Shown: piece by piece, positions 45,060-56,120 of the stretch
Layout: each line of letters begins with the position of its first letter
How positions within the stretch are numbered: position 1 is the first letter of the stretch
Assembly (NCBI RefSeq): GCF_029962835.1
Contig: NC_080591.1
Span: 43,531,501-43,595,500 of the forward strand
Reading direction: 5' to 3'
Length of the DNA stretch: 64,000 bases
Source of the DNA: Magnolia sinica
Lineage: Eukaryota; Streptophyta; Magnoliopsida; Magnoliales; Magnoliaceae
Position numbers and translations under genes: made by a program
The notes under the pieces: generated by a model
Seen by the model: only the letters and a program-made list of their open reading frames with translations
Databases searched by the model: none
Told to the model about the DNA's origin: nothing

Positions 45060-46870
45060 AATTGTAACCGTCTCACCAGTAGCACAAGAAGAGGGAAATG
45101 ATTGGATTGTTGTTTCGCATCGGAGAACAAGAACTCAGAATGTCACTGCCGCTGGAGAAAGCTCACCATTGGGAAGAATCAGGGGATAGGTAATGCGAAA
45201 TGCAGCTAGGAAAAACCTCAAACTTGCCCCTTTGGCAATATACCCTAGGAAAGCTATTTCCCCGCCGTCGATGCATGATTATCTGGCTCTGCCTGCCAGA
45301 GGCACTCGATGGATGAAGGAATAGAAAGGCAAGTCATTGCTGATAGGCTTGCTAGCCCTTGCGTCACCTCAATCAGTCGACTACTCTGGAAATACGGGAA
45401 AATTAGAGGAAACTCCTCTTTCAGTGACCCCCCATTGCATCAATACATTCCTACTCAGCTTCGACCATAGCTTCGTCAAGGAACGGAGAGGCTGTTGTAT
45501 ATATGGTCGAAACAAGCCAAGGACCATTGCTGACTACGGAAGATCGTATGATAAAAATGGCTCAGGCACAGAGAATGCTAATGGAAGAATACAGAAGTCT
45601 CCAGGAAGCCCTGCCAACCCTTGCACATAATGTAGCTCAAACGACAGCTCCATCGATGACAAGTAACGCAAATGATCGAGAACAACAGCCTGAAGGATCG
45701 CAACCACCAAGAGTGGAATCGCTTGGGTCCACTCCTACAGCAAGGGTGCTGACTCAGGAAGAAGTGCGACAAGTAATCGAGGAAGCTGTCAGGACAAAGG
45801 GAACATGAGAGTACCAAAAGGTTTAGGTATCAGACGTCGTACCCAAGGGAAGTAGAAGATATCACATTCCCGAACAATTTCAAGCACCCCGATTTTCAAA
45901 AATTCAATGGAGACGGATCACCAAAAGAGCATTTAAAGCACTTTATCACCATTATGGGAAATTTCTCTACAGTGCCCCAATATTATCTTCAGCTGTTCAG
46001 GTCCTCTCTAACAGGCAAGGCATTTAGATGGTACTCCAACTTAGCACCTAGATCGATGAGAACTTGGGAGCAAATGCAAGATGCATTTATGTCAAACTTC
46101 TTCTCAGTAGAACGTGATGTTAGCATCACAAAATTAGCTTCAGTACGACAAAGGGAAGGAGAGCTTGTGGAAAAATTTATAGACAGATGGAAGACCTTGG
46201 GAGATTCTTACAGGCAGTTGTCGGAAGAGAAAGAGCAGGTGAAGATGTGCCTGAATTCTATGAAGATAGGAATAACGTTCAGTCTCACTAGCACTGATAT
46301 CAAAACCTTCCGCGACCTAGCCACAAAAGTGCATGCTTTGGAACTGATGACCAAGAAAACGCCAGTATTTAAACATGAAATAGCTAGAAGAGGGTCTCAA
46401 AAATTGATTACAAATGTAGTCGATCATGAGAAGAAAAACTATGATACAAGAGAAATAAGAGGCAAAAAGACGAAAAGGAAAGAAGAGTCGAATCGTCCTA
46501 GAGAAAGATTTTATGATAAAAGAACCAGATCACTAAATTCTCATGAGGGTTTTGTCTTTGAGAAAGAAGACATAGTCCTCATGATGAATCCATTGTTGAA
46601 GGCTAGTACAATTGAACTGCCTCTGTCTAAATGCCCTGAAGAGTCATCGAAAATGAAAGAAAGAGACTTCTGTCATTATCACCATCTGGTAGGGCATCCG
46701 ATAGAAAATTGTTACACATTGAAATGAATTATACAGAGAATGATAAATAGGGGCAATATAATAGTTGGAAAGGAGAAAGAGAAAGACAGAAGAACAATAA
46801 TAAATGTACTTACTGTGCAAGAGAATTCTCATGGAAGAGCAAGAGCAGAGCATCAAAAAACAACAGGGAA
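45060..46870 (+). pseudogene. Tat-2 gag
   Basis: N-terminal pieces in shifting frames (45060-45810; for example EEYRSLQEALPTLAHNVAQT and LTQEEVRQVIEEAVRTKGT) lead to the Retrotrans_gag capsid block at about 45830-46400: LKHFITIMGNFSTVP, LFRSSLTGKAFRWYSNLAPR, MQDAFMSNFFSVERDVSITK, RQREGELVEKFIDRWKTLGD. It is followed by a Lys/Arg-rich region and a CxxH/HxxxxC knuckle (FCHYHHLVGHPIENCYTLK) at 46665-46725. The 257-codon piece 45954-46727 is uninterrupted. Tat-1 has lost this whole gene. Confidence 0.85.
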
Positions 46871-46949
46871 AGTTGCAGTAATTGCACTATGATTAGGAAA
46901 GAAAGTAGCTAGCCCACCAAATCCTAAGGCTGAAAAACTAAAGGTAGAA

Positions 46950-47459
46950 ATGAACAAGAATTACTCCAGCAGCAGCAATGACAAGAAAAAAGAAAGGAAG
47001 GAAGCAGGGAAGGTGACTTATGACATCGTAAGTCACCTGAAAGGTATACTAGCTCGGTTAAGTGTTTTTTATGCCCTAAGATTGTCAGAAGACTCTCGAC
47101 AAAGTTTGATTAAAGCCTTATCTGACGATGACGTTAGAGAGGCATTGCTGACAGAAATAAAGAATGAAGAACGCAAAGAATAGGAAGATTTTATGCCAGT
47201 TGTCTCCTTTTCTGACGACGACCTAACTTGTGATAAGGAACACAATAGGTCGTTGATGATCATAGTCATATTTGCGGTAAGCAGGTCAAGTGAATAATGC
47301 TCGATAATGGGTCTATAGTGAATCTATTACCACTAACAGTACTATATGAAATGGGATATCGCCGCTCTAATCTACGCCCTAGTGGAATGATGATATAGAG
47401 CTTAACCAAGATGGATAGCATGTGCTTGGTAAGATTACAATAACACTAGAAATATGAGA
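46950..47459 (+). pseudogene. Tat-2 start of protease region
   Basis: KVTYDIVSHLKGILARLSVF, LSEDSRQSLIKALSDDDVRE, then after a stop DFMPVVSFSDDDLTCDKEHN and, in a shifted frame, IMLDNGSIVNLLPLTVLYEM. The last block is the Tat protease segment with D-N-G at the active site. Cut by CACTA-2. Confidence 0.75.
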
Positions 47460-47740
47460 CATTACGCCTAAATCGTCACTTAGGAATGGTTTTAAACCAT
47501 TCCTAAATGCTTCAGGAATGGTTTAAAATCGTTCCTAAATGAGGCATCGCAAAAAAACAAGAACGGTTCAAGACCATTTTGGGTACCGTTTCAAATTTTA
47601 GAGATGAAATTTTAGGAACGGTTTTAAACTGTTCTAGTGCCAACAGTCACATTTTAGGAACAAAATTTTAGGAACGGTTTTAAACCATTCTTAATGTTGC
47701 TAATGGTCAGAATGTAGGACGGAATTTTAGGAACAAAGTT
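47460..47740. repeat. CACTA-2 left terminal and subterminal repeats
   Basis: Inverted units of the type ggaacggttttaaaccattcc, repeated about six times, share phrase order with 50213-50490. Three bases before the terminus (aga) are a candidate TSD that cannot be checked. Confidence 0.8.
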
Positions 47741-49741
47741 TATTGCATTCCATCAAAATAGAGATTAATCCAAAGAAAAACGTAAGAAAATAATAGAAGT
47801 ACAAAATTGGATTGCCTGTTGAATCTTTGACAGTAAAATCTAACGTCTTTCTTCCAAACCTGGAAAATAAGCGAAGATGTATGATCACCATGTATGCTTA
47901 ACATTAAAAGGACAAAAAGAGTAGGTAATGATGAGATTGCTTAGATGTTACCGTGGCTAGGCCATTAGCTGATTTAATGTTGATATCGAAAAGCATCTTG
48001 ACAAGACTGAAATGGCCATCCATAACTTTTGGCAATGAGAAAAATGGGCATAACTCTTCCTGTAGAGTTAAAAATAGAAGAAAACAAATAAACGATTTGA
48101 ACAAGACTTTAAGTAGCTTCTTTTACCACAAAGAACCTCATACAACAAATAAACCATTTTTTTCTGACTCGTTCCCTAAACATTCATTCCTTAATTTGCT
48201 AAGAAACCATGACAGTGTGTCGTGTCCAACTCACAAGTGAGATAAGAACGGGACCATCAATTCACTGAAAACTGGAAGGACTTTCAATTTCATGTGGAAA
48301 AAAAAAATCAGTTCAGGTTAGAGCAAACCATAAATGATACAAAATCTACTTGTTTCTTGGACAACACAAGTAAATAAGGAAAAGTCTAACAAGAACATTA
48401 AAAAAATAAACGACATCAAAAAAATAAACACGAATTATATTTCAACTGCGGAAACATGAAATTCTGGAAAAAAAAAAATCTAATATAGATACTAAAATTA
48501 GCACTCTTCAAAGTAGGTTTTGTAAATGAAATCCAATGCACAATATCTTGTCAATCCTTTTCACTAGAAAGCTACACATGAGATATTTTAAAAAGAAATC
48601 TTGCTAATAGAAAAATACATGAGGTAACTAGATCGAGGTAAGTAGAAGATTTACCCAATGTTAAGTAAGAAGGCATTGCATTTTTTTGAAATTGCATCAC
48701 GGTAAGACTTGGTTGTGTTCATGCTCCAACACTCATAGACATGAAGCAAATAAAAAACTAGTTCTTGTTTTTTCATCTAACTACATTGTGAAATTATGAT
48801 ATTTATTGATACAAACAAGTCAGGGAACTTAACTTAAAAAAGCCGCTGGGTTTGACATCTTGTATCCAGGCCCAACCCTGACAGACATGTCCTTGTTCAA
48901 GTCAGAAAGGTGCAAACATATGATCTTTCCAAAATGGAGGTGCGAGAAGATTGCACTGTGCTGGGTAAACAACGCCGCAAATAGTAGGCTAAACCATCAC
49001 TGAAAGGTACACAATACAGACAATGATTCTGTCTGTCTAAAGTCTAGACAATTACAATCTGTCACCATATGGAACTCTGTAGAGCATAATACTCCCATGC
49101 ATGCCACTATAAATGTGTCATAGATGCGCCCCAATCCAAACCCGTACAAATGGTGGCCCCATGAAAAATCATAAAACTTGGGTCAAACGAAACATACAAA
49201 TTTCTAGAATCCTGGATTTATACCTTGACTAATATTCAACCACAGCCCTTGCAGGTGGAAGTTTGTCTGTCTGTTTGTCCTTAGAGTAGGTGTAGTTCAC
49301 CATTGCATTCTTCACTTGTAAACATGGTGGGCTCTTATCTTCCTTGCCAAGCTTTATCAACTCAAATTTTGTACATATTGCTAAAAGCCAATCACCATCC
49401 TATCTTAATAAATAGCATTTCATGCTTCTGTAACTTCAGAATAATGTATATAGAACAACTTTCTGGAAGCAGGAAAGGAACCAGGGAATTAGTGGATGTC
49501 CTATTCAAAAAGTATATACAAAAATGATAGGAGACAGAAAATGGGGATCCACACCTCTTCAAATTTTAGGAGAAAATGGCATCAACATGTGAGAATATTA
49601 TATATATGGGTTATCATTAATTGTAAAATACTATGTATAGAGAAGCTCTAAATAAGCTTCTTGTATAGTCTTGTAGAGTGGTTATTTAAACCCACCTTTG
49701 GGTTGAAGCAATACAGAAAAATTATCTCCTAATTCCTAAGT
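47741..49741. other. CACTA-2 interior without recognised gene
   Basis: AT-rich, with A runs near 48296 and 48466. One short minus-strand frame near 48040-47940 (DGHFSLVKMLFD) vaguely recalls an ankyrin repeat but is too short to call. Nothing else is supported. Confidence 0.5.
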
Positions 49742-50160
49742 TTACACAAAAAAGGCCTCTACATCAAGCAGCTGCAGGTCATCCACCCCTTCCCCAACAC
49801 CCACAAACTTTACAGGAATGCCAAGTTCATCCACAACACTAACCTACAAGTAGAAATTAGGTGTTTTTCTGTTGATGTTGGGCGGAGAATAATTCACCTT
49901 TTTTTTCCCATTTTCAATGAACGATAATAATTCAGTACTCTTTTTGTTTGACCATCTTGTCCACAATAATGAAAAATGCCAAGAACAATTAAGTAAACAA
50001 TTCCAAGTCTTACAACACAGCAACCTCGAGCAGAACCATCAAGCTTTGTCAGGATCAAGCCCGTGATTCCAACTACCTGTTGGATTTTTTCAACCACAAT
50101 CAACAACTCAGCCATCAATGTGTCTGCATAATGCTCATACTTACAATCCTCTTATGAGGA
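49742..50160 (-). pseudogene. Chloroplast FtsY (SRP receptor) fragment, two exons
   Basis: Exon A (about 50160-50014) reads YADTLMAELLIVVEKIQQ then VVGITGLILTKLDGSARGCC and ends at a GTAAGA donor. Exon B (49843-49742) begins after TTGTAG and reads VSVVDELGIPVKFVGVGEGV DDLQLLDVEAFFV-stop. The GITGLILTKLDGSARGG and ELGIPVKFVGVGE phrases are the C-terminal G-domain of FtsY, the GTPase receptor of the signal-recognition particle. Upstream exons are absent and part of exon A is deleted before VVGITG. The intron is retained, so this is a genomic capture, not a retrocopy. It lies in CACTA-2, left of the CACTA-3 terminus. Confidence 0.85.
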
Positions 50161-50212
50161 CAATATTATGACGTCAGCAACTTCCATTAACTAGTGGGGA
50201 AACCCAGGTAAA

Positions 50213-50490
50213 CACTACACCAAAATCGTCATTTAGGAACGGTTTTAAACCATTCCTAAATGCTTCAGGAACGGTTTAGTACCATTCCTAAATGAGGTGC
50301 CGCAAAAAATCAAGAATGGTTCAGAACCGTTTTGGGTACCGTTCCAACTTTTAGAAACGGAATTTTAGGAACAATTTTAAACCGTTCTGGTGCCAATGGT
50401 CACATTTTAGGCATAAAATTTTAGAAACGGTTTTGAATGCTTATTAATGTTACCAACGGTCAGATTTTAGGACAAAATTTTAATAATAAT
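50213..50490. repeat. CACTA-3 left terminal and subterminal repeats
   Basis: cactacaccaaaatcgtcat followed by repeats of taggaacggttttaaaccattcc. It aligns phrase by phrase with 47460-47740. Confidence 0.85.
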
Positions 50491-52384
50491 TTTAAAACTA
50501 CAGATATGGAAGTCTCTTCACCCTGTTGATCTCACTTGTACACCTGCCTGCAGGCATGTGCAACATCCAACAGATAGGCCCCAACAAGTTGGTACAGTTC
50601 AACACCAAGCAGGCCAGGAATTTGTAAAACATCGACCATGAGCCTTTTTCTGAACCATCCATTTTTTGTACATGTAGAGGCACCTAATGAGTGGCCCAGC
50701 ATGTTTCATAGGCCAGGGTGCACAGAAATGCCCAACAGAACAGTTCGGTCTCACATAGGTGCACGTGAGCCTGGAGATACCTATGCATTAGGAAGTGCAG
50801 GTAAGAATAGCAAATCTATGCAAGTTGACTAAGAACCAATATTCAAAGATTCATACTCAACCCAACAGATCTCAAAGTTCATCAACACCAACCTGATGAA
50901 GAACTCAAGTCTATATAAAAATTGCAGGAGTCAACACAGACTCAATAGAGTTTATGAAAACCAATGGTAGGAGTTAGTAATTGTAGCCTAGAAAATATGA
51001 AAACCAGATGTAGGAGTTGGTAATTGCAGCCTAGCCAATCTGAGAATACTCAATGGAGATCTCAAGTCAATTAGTGAGTCTGGTACATTTAATAATTAGA
51101 GTGGATTTTACATAATCATAACTATGGGTCCTATAAAAATAAGGCCATGTCTCTCTCACAACTGTGGCATTAGAGGGATCAGGTCTTCCTTCGGCGCCAC
51201 TTCAAAGGCATTCTAGTACATGTCATGAGCTATTAATCTTGTGCACATCCCTTCCTATAGCGGCTGGAAGTATTGATGTTGTTGTTGCTGCTGTTGGGCT
51301 TGAATCAGCTGCCTGAAGGGCTGGAGAAGGCCTAGAGAATGTTGTTGCCTGCTATTTGACATGGGCACTGCCTGCTGTTAATCCTGTGCACATCCCTGAT
51401 AACTCTGGGCTCTTTAACTCAGGCAAACTGCATTGCTCAACAACCACCAGACAACACTAAACAATCAGGGGGGGAAAATCTACTTTCTCCTTCACATGAA
51501 CTCGTAAAGGATCTCAAGTTATAGGATTATCACCTTCGCATTTTCTTCGCAATGCTTTACAACTGCTAAAATGTTTGAGTAATGACCAGCAGGCCAGGTT
51601 CTAAACTAGCAGCTACGGTTGAAGGAGCCAGAACGCTTGCGTTTTCAGCAGGTAATGGTGTGATCAAGGCTAAACTAATAAGAATAGATCGGCACCAAGC
51701 AACAGAAACATGCTGATGTTGGTCTGTAGATGATGTTTGTTCAATTTGAAATGGTCACGTTGAAGTAGAAGCTCAATTTGAAACAGGGTATTTGAAGTAA
51801 AAGTCATTGTGTCATGCACAAACAGTAATAATAATAGTAAAAATTCATTTGAAGAGGAACTTCAGGCATGTATGGTCAAGCTATCCCACCTGATTATCAT
51901 TATGGCCCACATGGCTAGCAGAGCTGCCTGATTTCCTGGCCATTTGGGACACATGAACTGCCATAAGTACAATAACAAAAACGTATCAAATTCAAATTCA
52001 GTGAAATCATGAAAGTAGAAGTTTCAGTTGTCTAGACCATTGATCTATTAAAGGGATAATCACATGGAATCACTCCAATGGGGATTTTCATCGCATTGCA
52101 TCACACCATAAGAAAGAAATAGTTGTACCTAAGATTCATTGAAACCCAAAATTCTGTTGTCACTCTTCAACAAGCAGTGTTAGTCGATTGATCTTGATCA
52201 CCTCTAGCAATGAACCAAACTAGAAACATCCTTTTGTTTCTACAGGAATAGAATAACAACCTGAAAATTATGAATACCGCGCTAGAAAACATGAATAGAA
52301 TAACAACTACATGGTACCTATCCTTGTAAAAAGAATATAACTCATCTAAAATAAATTTGTTTCTAGGGTTTTCACCAAAATCAG
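50491..52384. other. CACTA-3 interior, unassigned
   Basis: A minus-strand frame at about 50640-50510 (VDVLQIPGLLGVELYQLVGA YLLDVAHACRQVYK) looks exon-like but I do not recognise the protein. A CAG/CAA run at about 51280-51300 gives a Gln tract. The words ttaatcttgtgcacatccc and ttaatcctgtgcacatccc (about 51232 and 51376) form a small direct repeat. No gene is called. Confidence 0.4.
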
Positions 52385-53960
52385 CATGTGAAATACCTGG
52401 TACATGTTGGGTCCATCACCAACCAGTCCAAGCTCAGCCATATAAGGCCTGGCACAACCATTAAGGCATCCAGTTACCCTTATTACCACTAACTCATTGT
52501 ACTTGAGGCCAACCTGTAACAACAAAACACCATTTTCAAGTGTCTGGGTGACCCCATGGAAAAACAGGTTTGATGCATATTTTCTGTTCATTTTTGAATT
52601 ACATACAAAAAAAAAAAAACACGTGAGTATATAGCTTTATGGCTTGCCTTATCAAATATAGCTCGAACCTGCTTGAGATTGTCAGGAATTCCACACTCAA
52701 CTTCTGCTATTTCGAGAGGGCATAACGGAAGTGCGGGACATGCCATTGTAGTTATATTGAGTGGATCCACATACCTAGGATTCTGTTCACATAAAAGATA
52801 GTCAAGATCTGCTGTGAATAAAAGACATTTGCAACAAGTAAAATTTTCATCAAAAATTCTGAAAGGAATGAATTTACAAAATCTTCATCTATCCATCCTC
52901 TATTTATTATCCTGATTAGTTTTATTCTCTTCATTTTGTTTAATTTTAGCCCTAGAATTAGATACTTAAATCTTTTCTGAAGTTGACAATTCAGTTCTAA
53001 GCAAAGTTGGACCTCCAGTGCAGCCATTATCAACATGGAGCCCACCAAAACATTGCACCATTCCCCTGCAGGAGGATACATTAAATGATTAGAGAGAACA
53101 AATAGGAAAGAGAGGGAAAAAAAAAAGAAAAGCATGCCACACCTAATATATCAATAAGAACCTAGGCAAGATAATGAAATAATCGAGATAATATAAATCT
53201 AGCTAATACATGTTAAATTCTATAGAAAACCAGATCTATAGATAAATCCTAAAGAGAGGAAGTAAGAAGCAGAACACATCGGTTACAAATCTGTGGGTAT
53301 GGGTAGGGTAGAACATAACCTGATCATGCCAGCCCAGATAGCTCTTGAATTCCCACTCTGGTTATTCTCGGAAGGGCTCAAACTTCTTTCCATAATGCTA
53401 CTCAGCAACAGTCCTGAACTTCTCGATTCCCCATTCATTGATCAAATACTTCATTCTACTGTATTTCCGATCATCCCATCTCCCATTCTCTCGTTGTGTA
53501 ATGACAATCGCTTTGACAACAAACAATATATCCTCTTTCGGAACGTAACCTAGTGGCTCACCCAGACGGGGGAAAGTGGTCTCAATGTTATGGCTCTTCC
53601 CATACCACCTCCAACCTGCAATTCCATGATGGAATCAAGCATTGGTAATGGTAAATGAATCAAATTAGATAAGTAAGAAAGCAGAGACAAGGCATACACA
53701 AAAATCATTTTTGTCATACGTAAATGTTGAAACCTTGAGGTTCCCCTTCGGAATTAGAAACTACTACAACACTAATGTTATTTGTGAGAATATCTAGTGA
53801 GTTATCCATAGGAATTGTCACTGGAATCTTGAACTTTCGAGGCAGGAACTAGGTGCCGTAAATGGGCTCCAGAGAGTCAGGAAAGTTCGTGCCATGGGAA
53901 TTGTCATTTCGAGCCTTCACCACTTCCATGGCCAAGTATCTCCTATACAGATACCTGAAA
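52385..53960 (-). pseudogene. Ferredoxin sulfite reductase fragment, five exons with introns
   Basis: Order on the minus strand: (1) 53955-53733 [22 protein letters not shown]; (2) about 53620-53320 [40 protein letters not shown], stop, HYGKKFEPF, WEFKSYLGWHDQ; (3) about 53065-52985 FGGLHVDNGCTGG; (4) about 52785-52640 [32 protein letters not shown]; (5) about 52520-52387 [34 protein letters not shown]. These match successive central to C-terminal parts of chloroplast sulfite reductase, including the TGC(x)NGC cluster ligands. Splice sites remain (TTGCAG before exon 2, TTACAG before exon 5). At least two stops look like CAG>TAG. N- and extreme C-termini are missing, so it is a captured fragment. 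Confidence 0.9.
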
Positions 53961-53999
53961 ATAGGCAACAACGATGCAGTGTTAGCCAAAATGGTAGAG

Positions 54000-54990
54000 T
54001 CTACTTTCAGTAAAGTGTTTTAACTGTGATATAATTCCTTACCATGAAGTGATGATCGAAGCCATCAACACATTTGTCACAAACCTGCATTACATCTATC
54101 ATGTCCAGTCTATAGAAACAACTAATCAAGTAAGTTATACAATCAAAACATATATATAGTTCAAAACATATATTTAAGACAACGAGATTACCACATGTGA
54201 AGCCGCATTACTGTGAATAAAACCATCCTTTCTTGTATGGGTTTTAATCCATACTTCAGTCCTACTAATAAGGGTGTCTCCATCTTTCTTTGGGCGTTGC
54301 TATATTTGAATGAATTTCACATTGTTAGTTATTAAGAATACAAAGCAACTAAAAAATTTAAGTTACATATAACTATCAATACTTACCATTTCTTCCTCGA
54401 TTCTCGCATGGCCATGCCTACCACTCGTATGGTAAATTTTTAAATTTTTCCTATTCTTGGTTTTTTTTTTTCCTTTGTTCTACAATTCTGGGATCCGAAT
54501 TATGTTCAATGAATATTTCCCAATCTTCAGGCCTAACTCTTGGTGGATGGTTGTTTAATTTGGAATCAAGATTTGAATGACGATCAAGGTACTTCATCCT
54601 CAATTTACACTTGTACTTCCTGAACATATCGGACATGCTTTTAAAGCATTTCTCCTTGTAAGACTGAGAAATAACAAACTCGTCCTACAAGAAAATTCGA
54701 GATTGAATTTAGTTGAAGCAAAAAAAGAATAATGATTAATTTATATCATAAGAAATTTTGTTGTATGTTACCTGCAAGAGCTTCCAAAGTTCTTCTTTCT
54801 TACTCATTGGCATTGTAAGTCAATCCTTGATGGCAATAGAGACATGGGTGTGAACCAACTCTCCACTTCTTGTAGTCAACCTATGTGAGTGTTCGCCCAC
54901 AGGTAGTCTAAATGCATTTAAGCTAATTACAGGCTTATTTTTTTACGACGATGAAGTTCCTAACACATACAAAACTTATGTTGTATCAAA
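54000..54990 (-). pseudogene. CACTA second gene, Transposase_24-type (TnpA-like)
   Basis: Blocks on the minus strand: LPVGEHSHRLTTRSGELVHT, MPMSKKEELWKLLQ (54830-54790), DEFVISQSYKEKCFKSMSDM FRKYKCKLRMKYL (54690-54580), WEIFIEHNSDPRIVEQRKK (54530-54460), HTSGRHGHARIEEEM (54435-54390), ISRTEVWIKTHTRKDGF and NAASHVV (54270-54200). The layout matches the plant Transposase_24 (Ptta/En/Spm) family, which in CACTA elements binds subterminal repeats. Introns seem to separate the blocks. The acidic C-terminal part may run to about 54060. The sulfite reductase fragment begins immediately after. Confidence 0.75.
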
Positions 54991-55354
54991 ATAATATTAT
55001 TTAAAATAATGTATTAAATAATAAGGTAATGAAGGAATTGTATTTACCTGCATTTTTTGATGCATGTGCTTATGAAGTTGACACGTTCTCCTCGACTATT
55101 GACATGTCCCAGCTCACCTATAGATATAAATTTATATAAGAAGAAATCATCATACAAATAGAAATTCATTTATCAAATGAATCAACACAAAGTATGATAA
55201 CAAAAAATTTACCTATAACTCGTAGCCAATTTCCTTTATAATATTTTTTAAATATGTATTCTCGCCCCCAGAAGAGGAAAACAAAGTCGGATCTTCAAGT
55301 GTGTCCACGTCTTTCGTCAATATTTTTGGTGACATTAAAACAACATACCATCCA

Positions 55355-55810
55355 GGCCTTATTTGATCCTTGGAGTAGAATACTTGACTTGCTTGGGATG
55401 CAAGTATGAATGGTTCATCTCCTTTTTCTCATGTCCTTTCAATTTCTTCATATTTACCATTACCAAATTTGACTCGGGATCAACAATACATCCATTGGTC
55501 TTGTCTTCCACTCTGACCCAATCACAATAAAAAACCGTTTGACGAAAGACAGTGTAATCCAACTCAATTATCTGTTTTACTACTTCATAATAGGTACCCT
55601 CATCTTCTTTGTAATTCTTATCTTTAGCACTTGCCCTGTATTTAGTGATGGCTTTCATGGACACCTCACTATTTTATGTTGACTTAGTAGTCTCGTATTC
55701 ACTTGGAGATAATACAAAACCATTCACGCGATACTTGTTATAGCATTTTACCTTAAACGTAGGGCCATCTACTAATCGTTTCAATGTCAACTCGCCCTCA
55801 ACAAACTCCA
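55355..55810 (-). pseudogene. CACTA transposase C-terminal part, DUF4216-like
   Basis: 55664-55359 reads GTYYEVVKQIIELDYTVFRQ TVFYCDWVRVEDKTNGCIVD and ends HPKQVKYSTPRIK; further upstream is VNGFVLSPSEYET-like sequence (about 55730-55685). This is the DUF4216 module that follows Tnp2 in plant CACTA elements. One stop near 55665-55672 precedes it. A split acceptor and donor suggest it is an exon of the same gene. Confidence 0.8.
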
Positions 55811-56120
55811 ACTGTAAATAAGAAAAAATTAATAACTATATATGAACAAATATGTCAATTAAATGAATAATTAGAAAAATACCTCCTTTCATAACCAATT
55901 GATGAAATCATGTTCATTGTTCTTCGACACACTACCCTTTCTTCTTTGCCCCTTTGAAGTGGTCAGCCTAAATATATTTCATACTTCCTATATGAAATAT
56001 ATGTAAGTAATTATCCAATTACTACACATGATTCGATATTTAAGAGAATTTATCTACTTACCTTTTCCATTCATAAATTCCATCGTAGCAGTGTAGAACC
56101 TATCTGCGTACTTGTTGATG

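Larger units (their letters stand above)
43848..47459 (+). mobile_element. Tat-2: 5' part of a second Tat/Ogre-type element
   Basis: 5' LTR 43848-44734, Tat-type PBS, leader, gag and the start of protease; cut at 47460 by CACTA-2. It is related to, but clearly diverged from, Tat-1 (same LTR ends TGTTG...GAAACA, same PBS style, same VTYDIVSHLKG block). Because its 3' half is absent, its TSD (acgtc on the left) cannot be checked. Confidence 0.85.

Noticed and set aside
47904..48104. Ankyrin-repeat fragment on the minus strand
   Set aside because: Only about a dozen residues resemble the repeat; no second repeat or splice context.
49742..50160. Functional cpFtsY gene
   Set aside because: Only two exons, internal deletion, no upstream NG-domain exons.
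52385..53960. Functional sulfite reductase gene
   Set aside because: In-frame stops, missing first and last exons, and position inside a transposon.
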